Shown one piece after another: positions 1 through 5,711 of a stretch of 7,837 nt of DNA. How positions within the stretch are numbered: the first letter of the stretch is position 1; each line of letters opens with the position of its first letter. The position numbers were made by a program, and so were the translations under genes. The stretch spans positions 1 to 7,837 of the forward strand of contig URAI01000103.1 in the NCBI GenBank assembly GCA_900545725.1, read 5' to 3'. The notes under the pieces were generated by a model that made no database searches, had not been told where the DNA came from, and was given only the letters and a program-made list of their open reading frames with translations. Origin of the DNA: an uncultured Eubacterium sp. (GTDB lineage: Bacteria > Bacillota > Clostridia > Lachnospirales > Lachnospiraceae).

Positions 1-14
1 CGGCACAAATAGCC

Positions 15-51
15 GTGTGATAAAATAAGCTATCAAGCTTATTTTTCACAC
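15..51. repeat. 15-bp inverted repeat with 6-nt loop near the left edge
   Basis: GTGTGATAAAATAAGC (15-30) and GCTTATTTTTCACAC (37-51) pair over 15 bp with one bulged T, around the loop TATCAA. A second, 4-bp inverted repeat (CGGC/GCCG, 1-15) abuts it. Neither side has a U run, so a terminator is not clearly supported. The right arm contains part of the 15-bp sequence shared with 3116-3130. Confidence 0.5.
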
Positions 52-53
52 TA
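39..53 (-). repeat. Dispersed 15-bp direct repeat, copy 1
   Basis: The minus strand reads TAGTGTGAAAAATAA. An identical copy in the same orientation lies at 3116-3130. After the 15 bp both copies continue with a loosely similar pattern (GC, TGAT, GC, then TTATT) that can form a hairpin. Both lie in non-coding DNA, each 4-6 nt after a G-rich ribosome-site-like stretch. Chance is not excluded because the sequence is AT-rich. Confidence 0.45.
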
Positions 54-81
54 CTCTCCATTTCTAATCAACTTTGTTGCG

Positions 82-126
82 AAGAGGCAGGAAAAAATTC
101 GCACATGCAATTTTTCTGCCACTCTT
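82..126 (-). terminator. Imperfect hairpin directly after DUF1015, possible terminator
   Basis: In the minus-strand RNA, AAGA, GGCAG, AAAAA, UU and GC can pair with the opposite arm in order, giving about 18 pairs with four small bulges around an AUGU loop. The base lies 3 bp after the DUF1015 stop. A run of six U lies in the descending arm rather than after the stem, and the outer stem is followed by CGCAAC, so this is not a textbook terminator. It may end transcription or protect the 3' end. Confidence 0.4.
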
Positions 127-128
127 AA

Positions 129-1361
129 TTAAAATCTATGTATAAATAATCCGCTTCTTAACTTTGGCTCAAACCATGTTGACTTAGGCGGCATAAGTTT
201 TCCTGCATCGGCTACATCAAAAAGCTCCTTTATTGATGTTGGATACATAGAAAATGCAAGTACACAATCCTCATTGCATCTCTTTTCAAGTTCATCAAGT
301 CCTCTTATTCCACCAACAAAATCTATTCTTGAGTCAGTCTTAGGATCATGTATTCCAAGAACAGGTTCAAGTAAATTATTCTGAAGAATTGCAACATCGA
401 GTCCATCAACAGGATCCTCTGACAATATCTCTTTTTTAGCTGTCAGTCTGTACCATTTTCCAGTAATATACATTCCAAAAGTTCCTTTGTTATCAGGCAT
501 AACCTGTCCATCACTTTCAGTGATATCAAAATTCTGTGCAATCTTTTCCATGAACTGCTCCTTCGTATAACCATTAAGGTCTTTAACAACCCTGTTATAC
601 GGAAGTATCATAAGCTGCTCATCTGGAAATAATACTGAAAGGAAATAATTAAACTCCTCTTCTCCTGTATAATCCGGATTATTCTTTCTTCTCTTCAGTC
701 CGACTTTAACGGCAGATGCAGCCCTATGATGTCCATCAGCAATATATATAGAATCAATTTTTTCAAATGCATTTTTTATATTCTCAACTGCCGCTTTATC
801 AGCTATCTTCCATACCTGATGTCTTATTCCATCATCTGAGACAAAATTATATATAGAAGGAGACTGCTTAACTCTATCAACTTCTTTATCAATTACCTGA
901 TTCGCCCTATATGCAAGGAAGATAGGTCCTGTCTGGGCACTGCAGGTATCAACATGTGTAATTCTGTCAAGTTCTTTATCTGCCCTCGTATTCTCATGTT
1001 TTTTAATTACATTATTCTGATAATCATCAATAGATGCACATGCAACTATTCCTGTCTGTGATCTTCCGTCCATTGTAAGTTCATATATGTAATAGCATCT
1101 GTCTGTATCCGTTATAAATGTTCCATCTGCAATCGCTTTTTCTAAAAGTTCTTTAGCTTTCTGATATACCTGTGGCGCATATGTATCAACTGATTCATCA
1201 AATTGTGTTTCAGCCCTGTCTATTTTCAAAAATGACAGCGGTTCTTTTTTGACTACTTCACACGCTTCCTGTCTGTTATATACATCATATGGTAATGCAG
1301 CCACACGGTCTGCAACTCTTTCACAAGGTCTTACACATTCAAATGGTCTTATAACTGCCAT
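129..1361 (-). CDS. DUF1015 family protein, possible serine-kinase-like enzyme
   Basis: This is a soluble protein of 410 residues, the full length for the DUF1015 family, with no signal peptide or membrane segment. Family marks are IRPFECVRP (4-12), VAALPYDVYN (20-29), KHENTRADKELDR (121-133), GPIFLAY (145-151), YIADGHHRAASA (206-217) and the C-terminal MPPKSTWFEPKLRSGLFIH. The DGHHR motif (209-213) resembles the loop of ParB/SerK-fold enzymes that phosphorylate free serine. In clostridia the family often sits next to serCA. A role in serine or phosphoserine metabolism is therefore likely but inferred; I recall serine-kinase activity being proposed for relatives and cannot confirm it here. 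The ATG has an AGGAG site with a short 3-nt gap, or AGAGG at 5 nt. The conserved N-terminus leaves no better start. It is probably co-transcribed with the chemoreceptor gene 43 bp upstream. Confidence 0.88.
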   Translation of the reverse strand: MAVIRPFECVRPCERVADRVAALPYDVYNRQEACEVVKKEPLSFLKIDRAETQFDESVDTYAPQVYQKAKELLEKAIADGTFITDTDRCYYIYELTMDGRSQTGIVACASIDDYQNNVIKKHENTRADKELDRITHVDTCSAQTGPIFLAYRANQVIDKEVDRVKQSPSIYNFVSDDGIRHQVWKIADKAAVENIKNAFEKIDSIYIADGHHRAASAVKVGLKRRKNNPDYTGEEEFNYFLSVLFPDEQLMILPYNRVVKDLNGYTKEQFMEKIAQNFDITESDGQVMPDNKGTFGMYITGKWYRLTAKKEILSEDPVDGLDVAILQNNLLEPVLGIHDPKTDSRIDFVGGIRGLDELEKRCNEDCVLAFSMYPTSIKELFDVADAGKLMPPKSTWFEPKLRSGLFIHRF

Positions 1362-1404
1362 ATTCTCCTCTTTTCCGCATTTAATTCCAACGCTGTATTT
1401 TTAA

Positions 1405-2907
1405 TTATTCAGTATCTTTTCTCAATTCATCTGCAAGGCTGCCAAGATTTACTGCTATATTATTAACCCCTTCCACCAATTCTACATTGTGATTACTTGT
1501 CTCACTTGTTCTATTTACATGTGCTGCCACTTCTTCAGATATAGCTGATATTGTTGATATGCTTTCAATAATCTGTTTATTAGCTTCTTCAAGCTCCTTA
1601 ACAGAGTCTGACAGCTTTTCTGAATTAACATATACATTTTTTGAATTATCATCAATTATTCTGAACGAATCTGCCGCCGCTCCTGTCACATCCTTCTGAC
1701 CCTTTATCATATCAATCATATTCTCACTGACATCAATTACTTTTACAATTGCATCTGATACATTCTTGATAAGCCCAGTAATCTCAACAGTTGCATTCTG
1801 TGTCTGGTCAGCCATATGTGATATCTCAGTTGCGACTACAGCAAAGCCTTTTCCTGCTTCACCGGCTCTGGCAGCCTCAATACTTGCGTTGAGTGCAAGC
1901 AGGCTTGTCTGTGATGTTATCTCATTAATTATATCAATTATCGAATTCATCTGTGACATGTATTTATCAAGCTCTGACAATTCCTTATTAACTAATGCAC
2001 CCGAATCGACTGCTGCATCAACCTTTTTTACAAGATTTTCTATATGTTCACTGCCCTCATCAATTGCATTCTTTGTATTTTTAATACTCTCTATAATTGC
2101 ACCAGAACCATCTGCAACATTTTCAATTCTCTTCTTGATATTTTCTGTCTGTTCAAGCTGGTTCTGGACGGCCTGTGCTGTATCAGTTGAACCAATATTA
2201 ATCTCATTCATGTTCTGCTGTGTTTCCTGCATAGCCTGTTTTAACTGTGAAGCTCTGTCATTAATATCGTCAATATTGGCTGCCATCTGTCCGGCTGCAT
2301 TTCTTGTCTTTTCAAACATCTTCTCAACAAGAACCTTCTGTTCTTCCATATTTTTAATCTCTAGCTTACTGTTAGTATTACTTACCATTGTGGTATAAAC
2401 TGAGAAAACACATATTACAATTATTGACAATATCTGAATTTCAACCTGTGTATTATTTTCCATTGTATACAATCCGTTTTTAAAAAATAATGCCACCTGT
2501 GCAATATTTAAAACAAGCACACCAAAATCAGTAAGCACCGATAATCTTATATCATTATAAAGTGTCACAACTATTATCATTGGAAGAACTTCCACAAATA
2601 CAAATGGATTATCTGTTGTAAGCATAACAAGTGAATATAAGACTGCAAATCCTATACATGAAATATGCTTAATAAGAAAAGAACCCTTGTCCTTCATATA
2701 TATTAAAGCAGTAACAACCGACGGAATTATTGCAACCGCAGCCACAAAACCTGAATATAACAGGCTTCTGTTACCCTTAAATACTTCACCGATATAAGCT
2801 ATGCCAATAAAAAGTCCTAATACAAGGTAGCATATCATAACCGGCTTATTGATCCTTGCCTCCTTTGAAATCTTTTCGTACTTTTTTAATAAATTGTCTT
2901 TTTCCAT
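1405..2907 (-). CDS. Methyl-accepting chemotaxis-type protein with six-TM N-terminus
   Basis: This is a membrane receptor that would signal to the CheA/CheW kinase complex. The N-terminal part is a bundle of six hydrophobic segments, about residues 22-42, 50-71, 80-98, 103-118, 121-143 and 156-176, joined by very short loops. There is no extracytoplasmic ligand domain and no recognisable HAMP domain. From about 185 to 495 there is a long helical signalling region rich in Q, N, S, A and E. Its hairpin tip is LLALNASIEAARAGEAGKGFAVVA (residues 336-359, with Glu344, Arg347 and Glu350), the universal chemoreceptor core, followed by EISHMADQT. There is no C-terminal CheR-docking pentapeptide; it ends LADELRKDTE. 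The ATG start has a weak AGAGGA site about 12 nt upstream. DUF1015 follows after 43 bp. The signal it senses cannot be read from the sequence; a membrane or redox stimulus is possible but is inference. Confidence 0.9.
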   Translation of the reverse strand: MEKDNLLKKYEKISKEARINKPVMICYLVLGLFIGIAYIGEVFKGNRSLLYSGFVAAVAIIPSVVTALIYMKDKGSFLIKHISCIGFAVLYSLVMLTTDNPFVFVEVLPMIIVVTLYNDIRLSVLTDFGVLVLNIAQVALFFKNGLYTMENNTQVEIQILSIIVICVFSVYTTMVSNTNSKLEIKNMEEQKVLVEKMFEKTRNAAGQMAANIDDINDRASQLKQAMQETQQNMNEINIGSTDTAQAVQNQLEQTENIKKRIENVADGSGAIIESIKNTKNAIDEGSEHIENLVKKVDAAVDSGALVNKELSELDKYMSQMNSIIDIINEITSQTSLLALNASIEAARAGEAGKGFAVVATEISHMADQTQNATVEITGLIKNVSDAIVKVIDVSENMIDMIKGQKDVTGAAADSFRIIDDNSKNVYVNSEKLSDSVKELEEANKQIIESISTISAISEEVAAHVNRTSETSNHNVELVEGVNNIAVNLGSLADELRKDTE

Positions 2908-2990
2908 GTACTATCCCATTCCTCTCTTCACATCTCATACATTACAGTACCATTATAAATATTCTTTTATAACCGCAATATTTAAGATAT

Positions 2991-3019
2991 ATTATATAGT
3001 ATTTCTAATCTTTAGTAAA
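2991..3019 (-). promoter_or_regulatory. Candidate promoter of the chemoreceptor-DUF1015 pair
   Basis: The minus strand reads TTTACT (3019-3014; four of six against TTGACA), a 17-bp spacer, and a perfect TATAAT (2996-2991). The implied leader is about 75 nt. The region is so AT-rich that a chance -10 is quite possible. However, the terminator upstream means the two downstream genes need a promoter somewhere in this gap. I did not find a convincing sigma-D (flagellar type) promoter. Confidence 0.4.
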
Positions 3020-3115
3020 TACATATCATATTTAATCTGTTATCAAAAATTAATTATTTTTGTTCAGAAACGCTCAGACAATCGATATGTAAACTTAACA
3101 ATAATTGCATCAGCA

Positions 3116-3130
3116 TTATTTTTCACACTA
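3116..3130 (-). repeat. Dispersed 15-bp direct repeat, copy 2
   Basis: This is the exact copy of the 15-bp sequence at 39-53, in the same orientation. It lies 20 bp past the end of the serA terminator and about 100 bp upstream of the chemoreceptor promoter candidate. It is followed by a small hairpin (AATAATTGC at 3100-3108 with GCATTATT at 3113-3120, one bulge). Confidence 0.45.
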
Positions 3131-3149
3131 ATCCCCTTTTTTCTGGCAT

Positions 3150-3196
3150 AAAAAAAGGATATAACTGTGACCATATTAATAATCACAATTATATCC
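3150..3196 (-). terminator. Intrinsic terminator of serC-serA
   Basis: In the minus-strand RNA, GGATATAATTGTGA (3196-3183) pairs with TCACAGTTATATCC (3170-3157) over 14 bp including one U-G wobble. The loop is 12 nt and a run of seven U follows (3156-3150). It starts 17 bp after the serA stop. The wobble would be an A-C mismatch on the other strand, and the U run lies only on this side, so it acts on the leftward transcript. Confidence 0.88.
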
Positions 3197-3213
3197 GCTA
3201 ATATTTTATATAA

Positions 3214-4377
3214 TTATTTAACTATTCTTACCTTTATGATACCTTCAGCAGTTGCAAGCTTTTCTACAACATTATCATCAACGGCCTTATCAACATCAAA
3301 AAGTGAATATGCATATTCACCTCTTGACTTGTTAGCCATCTCTTCAATATTAATTCCGGCATCACCAAATATAGAAGTAATCTTGCTTATTACAGCAGGA
3401 ACATTCTTATGGCAGACAGCAATTCTTCCCGTTGAAGTACATACACCCATATCACAGGCAGGATAATTAACTGAATTAACAATGTTACCATTCTCGATGA
3501 AATTTCTTAATTCCTTAACAGCCATCTCAGCACAATTCTCTTCTGCCTCTTCTGTTGAAGCTCCAAGATGAGGAAGAACAATTGCACCTTCCATAGCTGC
3601 TGTAGTTGTATTAGGGAAATCAGTTACATACTTCTTAACTCTTCCAGACTTAAGCGCTTCACCGATTGCAGCTTCATCAACAAGTACATCTCTTGCACAG
3701 TTGATAATAACTGTTCCATTCTGCATCATATCGAATGCTGCCTTGTTAATCATTCCCTTAGTACTGTCAAGTGCAGGAACATGAACTGTAATATAATTAC
3801 ATTCTTTATAAATATCTTCAACATTTACAATATGCTGAACCTTACTTGAAAGATTCCATGCTGCATTAACTGAAAGATATGGATCATATCCATATACTTC
3901 CATTCCAAGAGCTATTGCTGCATTGGCAACTAACTGTCCGATTGCTCCAAGTCCTATAACACCAAGCTTCTTGCCCTTAATCTCCTGTCCGGCAAATGCT
4001 TTCTTAGCTTTTTCTGTAGACTTAGCTATATCAGCATCGTCCTTATTATCAGCTACCCACTTATTACCACCGATAATATCTCTTGAAGCAAGAAGCATAG
4101 CAGCTATTACCTGTTCCTTAACAGCATTGGCATTAGCTCCCGGTGTATTAAATACTACAACACCTGCCTCAGCACACTTATCAAGTGGAATATTATTAAC
4201 ACCGGCACCGGCTCTTGCAATAGCAATAAGGTTATCACTAAGTTCAAGGTCATGCATCTTGGCACTTCTTACAAGCACTGCCTGTGCATCTTCAAAAGAA
4301 CTTTCTAAATTATAGTCATCTGTAAATAACTTAAGACCAACCTGAGAAATATTATTCAGACAATTAACATTAACCAT
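3214..4377 (-). CDS. serA: D-3-phosphoglycerate dehydrogenase with C-terminal ACT domain
   Basis: SerA oxidises 3-phosphoglycerate to 3-phosphohydroxypyruvate with NAD, the first and committed step of serine synthesis. At 387 residues it is the short form with one ACT domain and no extra intervening domain. The nucleotide-binding domain has GLGAIG (142-147) and Asp165, which favours NAD over NADP. Catalytic Arg229 lies in NCARDVLVD and His270 in LPHLGAST. The expected catalytic Glu, 29 residues after the Arg, is Thr258 in DFPNTTTA, and the loop to the His is shorter than in E. coli SerA. The ACT domain (about 318-387) keeps His323 and Asn325 (HKN) and Asn343 (GINIEEM). These match the serine-binding residues of E. 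coli SerA, with the same 18-residue gap between the two Asn, so feedback inhibition by serine is likely. It is coupled to serC by a one-base overlap and is followed by a strong terminator. Confidence 0.95.
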   Translation of the reverse strand: MVNVNCLNNISQVGLKLFTDDYNLESSFEDAQAVLVRSAKMHDLELSDNLIAIARAGAGVNNIPLDKCAEAGVVVFNTPGANANAVKEQVIAAMLLASRDIIGGNKWVADNKDDADIAKSTEKAKKAFAGQEIKGKKLGVIGLGAIGQLVANAAIALGMEVYGYDPYLSVNAAWNLSSKVQHIVNVEDIYKECNYITVHVPALDSTKGMINKAAFDMMQNGTVIINCARDVLVDEAAIGEALKSGRVKKYVTDFPNTTTAAMEGAIVLPHLGASTEEAEENCAEMAVKELRNFIENGNIVNSVNYPACDMGVCTSTGRIAVCHKNVPAVISKITSIFGDAGINIEEMANKSRGEYAYSLFDVDKAVDDNVVEKLATAEGIIKVRIVK

Positions 4378-5462
4378 TACTTTGTATTCTCCTTTTCAAA
4401 TTCAGTCATAAATTCAACAAGCTTTTCTACGCCCTCCTTAGGCATTGCATTGTAGATAGATGCTCTCATACCACCTACAGTTCTATGACCCTTGAGGTTG
4501 ACAAATCCGGCTGCTTCTGCTTCCTTAACAAACTTAGCATCAAGGTCCTTATCGCCTGTTACAAAAGGAACATTCATAAGTGAACGGTCTTCCTTAACAA
4601 CAGTTCCCTTAAAGAGTTTGCTCTGATCAAGGAAATCATAAAGAATCTTAGCCTTTTCTTCATTACGTTCCTTCATAGCCTTAAGACCGCCAAGCTTCTT
4701 AATCCACTTAAATACCTTACCACAGATATAGATATTATAACATGGAGGTGTATTATAAAGAGAATCTGCATCAGCCTGAGTCTTCCACTTAAGCATTGTT
4801 GGTGTTCCAGGTAATACATCATCTGTAATAAGATCTTCTCTGATAATTGCTATAACAACACCTGCAGGTCCAACATTCTTTTGTACTCCACCATATACAA
4901 CACCGTACTTTGTTACGTCAATCGGCTCTGATAAGAAGCATGATGAAATATCAGATACAAGAATATGTCCCTTTGTGTTAGGTAATGTCTTAAACTTAGT
5001 ACCGTAAATTGTATTATTTTCACATATATAAACATAATCAGCATCTTCTGGAATATCAAGGTCTGAACAATCCGGAATATATGTAAATGTCTTATCTGCT
5101 GATGAAGCTACCTCTACAGCATCTCCATATATCTTAGCTTCCTGAAAAGCTTTCTTTGCCCACTGACCTGTTATAATGTATGCAGCTTTTCTATTCTTCA
5201 TAAGATTCATAGGAACCTCTGCAAAGAACTGTGAAGCACCGCCCTGTAAAAATAATACCTTATAGTTGTCAGGGATGTTCATAAGATCTCTTAAATCTGC
5301 CTCAGCTTCTTTAATAATATTATCATATACCTTGGATCTGTGACTCATCTCCATTACAGACTGACCTGAACCCTTATAATCAAGCATCTCGTCTGCTGCT
5401 TCCCTTAATACTTCTTCCGGTAATACTGCCGGGCCTGCGCTAAAATTATATACTCTTGCCAC
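4377..5462 (-). CDS. serC: Phosphoserine aminotransferase
   Basis: SerC converts 3-phosphohydroxypyruvate and glutamate to O-phosphoserine and 2-oxoglutarate, the second step of serine synthesis; it is a cytoplasmic PLP enzyme of aminotransferase class V. At 361 residues it matches the usual length. It starts NFSAGPA (6-12). His41-Arg42 lie in EMSHRSK, and GGASQFF (74-80) is the PLP-phosphate loop. Trp101 is the ring-stacking residue, Asp171 lies in SDISSCFLS, and the Schiff-base Lys195 lies in GGVQKNVGPAG. The C-terminal GHRTVGGMRASIYNAMP gives His326, Arg327 and Arg333 for substrate phosphate and carboxylate binding. The start codon is GTG, supported by an AGGAGGA site at 9 nt and by the absence of any other in-frame start. 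Its stop shares one base with the serA start, so the two are translationally coupled. Some bacteria also use SerC in the pyridoxal-phosphate pathway; nothing here speaks for or against that. Confidence 0.97.
   Translation of the reverse strand: MARVYNFSAGPAVLPEEVLREAADEMLDYKGSGQSVMEMSHRSKVYDNIIKEAEADLRDLMNIPDNYKVLFLQGGASQFFAEVPMNLMKNRKAAYIITGQWAKKAFQEAKIYGDAVEVASSADKTFTYIPDCSDLDIPEDADYVYICENNTIYGTKFKTLPNTKGHILVSDISSCFLSEPIDVTKYGVVYGGVQKNVGPAGVVIAIIREDLITDDVLPGTPTMLKWKTQADADSLYNTPPCYNIYICGKVFKWIKKLGGLKAMKERNEEKAKILYDFLDQSKLFKGTVVKEDRSLMNVPFVTGDKDLDAKFVKEAEAAGFVNLKGHRTVGGMRASIYNAMPKEGVEKLVEFMTEFEKENTK
4388..4393 (-). promoter_or_regulatory. serA ribosome binding site inside the serC 3' end
   Basis: AGGAGA on the minus strand lies within the last codons of serC, 10 nt before the serA ATG (4377-4375). 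The serC TAA and the serA ATG share one A (TAATG). This arrangement favours re-initiation by ribosomes finishing serC and keeps the two enzymes in proportion. Confidence 0.7.
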
Positions 5463-5471
5463 TTTTCATTA

Positions 5472-5478
5472 TCCTCCT
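5472..5478 (-). promoter_or_regulatory. Ribosome binding site that fixes the serC GTG start
   Basis: AGGAGGA on the minus strand lies 9 nt before the GTG at 5462-5460. An ATG at 5469-5467 lies only 2 nt from this site and is out of frame, ending after seven codons. An in-frame stop (TGA, 5468-5466) lies directly upstream of the GTG codon's neighbour. GTG is therefore the only start that gives the full conserved SerC N-terminus. Confidence 0.8.
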
Positions 5479-5510
5479 AGAGTTTAAAGATTATTAAATT
5501 CATATTAGCC

Positions 5511-5539
5511 ATTGTATGCCTTTGATATAAATGTGTCAA
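5511..5539 (-). promoter_or_regulatory. Sigma-A promoter of serC-serA
   Basis: The minus strand reads TTGACA (5539-5534), a 17-bp spacer, then TACAAT (5516-5511). That is a perfect -35 and a five-of-six -10 at ideal spacing. Transcription would begin near 5502-5505, leaving a leader of only about 40 nt before the serC start. That is too short for a T-box or other typical amino-acid riboswitch. The flanking upstream sequence (5540-5640) is extremely AT-rich, as in UP elements. Confidence 0.75.
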
Positions 5540-5642
5540 TGGTATTTTGAATTTATGGTTATAATTAATTAATAAAGTTATTATTCTTTATTAATATATT
5601 ATCTGATTATCGTTTATTAATTTTATAAATTTTTAATTATTA

Positions 5643-5681
5643 CCAACAAATATCACTTTATTAAAATGTGATATCTGTTGG
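5643..5681 (-). terminator. Hairpin after ilvB, probable terminator of the ilv operon
   Basis: In the minus-strand RNA the arms CCAACAGATATCAC (5681-5668) and GTGATATTTGTTGG (5656-5643) can pair over 14 bp with one G-U wobble and an 11-nt loop. The stem begins 30 bp after the ilvB stop. On the plus strand the same position would be an A-C mismatch, so pairing favours the leftward transcript. The sequence after the stem is AU-rich but lacks a clean run of U, so this could be a 3'-end stabilising hairpin rather than a strict intrinsic terminator. Confidence 0.6.
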
Positions 5682-5711
5682 TTGATTTATATCACCTATA
5701 AATTATACTTA

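Larger units (their letters stand above)
2908..3213. other. 306-bp non-coding gap between serA and the chemoreceptor gene
   Basis: Reading leftward, this gap holds four things. First is the serA terminator. Next is a 15-bp sequence also found near the left end (3116-3130). Then comes a small imperfect hairpin (3100-3120) and a very AT-rich stretch with a promoter candidate (2991-3019). Last is a weak AGAGGA ribosome site (2920-2925), about 12 nt from the chemoreceptor ATG. A short minus-strand frame of 20 codons begins with a GTG at 3126-3124, preceded by GGGG at 6 nt spacing, but I see no family in it. I looked for conserved cores of the cyclic-di-GMP-I riboswitch and of a T-box and found neither. 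Confidence 0.5.

Noticed and set aside
1339..1380. Short overlapping frame starting with the ATG at 1380-1378 before DUF1015
   Set aside because: It has 13 codons, no ribosome site of its own, and reads across the DUF1015 start in another frame. There is no sign of selection.
1766..2398. 210-residue open frame on the plus strand
   Set aside because: It lies antisense inside the chemoreceptor gene. Its Ser/Ala/Ile-rich composition is what the reverse of a coiled-coil gene gives, and it matches no family.
2908..3150. Cyclic-di-GMP riboswitch or sigma-D promoter upstream of the chemoreceptor
   Set aside because: I looked for the conserved GEMM core and for TAAA-N15-GCCGATAA. The nearest likeness (ATCGATTG) has no properly spaced -35.
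2849..3466. Two plus-strand frames of about 100 residues around the serA-chemoreceptor gap
   Set aside because: They mix gene ends, the terminator stem and AT-rich spacer, are hydrophobic only because of T-rich codons, and have no ribosome site.
3568..4315. Plus-strand frames of 93 and 130 residues
   Set aside because: Both are antisense to serA, which is unmistakable, and show no domain features.
5477..5503. Eight-codon leader peptide (MNLIIFKL) before serC, with its stop inside the ribosome site
   Set aside because: The ATG lies at or next to the predicted transcription start, there are no serine codons, and no attenuator hairpin follows. It is most likely chance.
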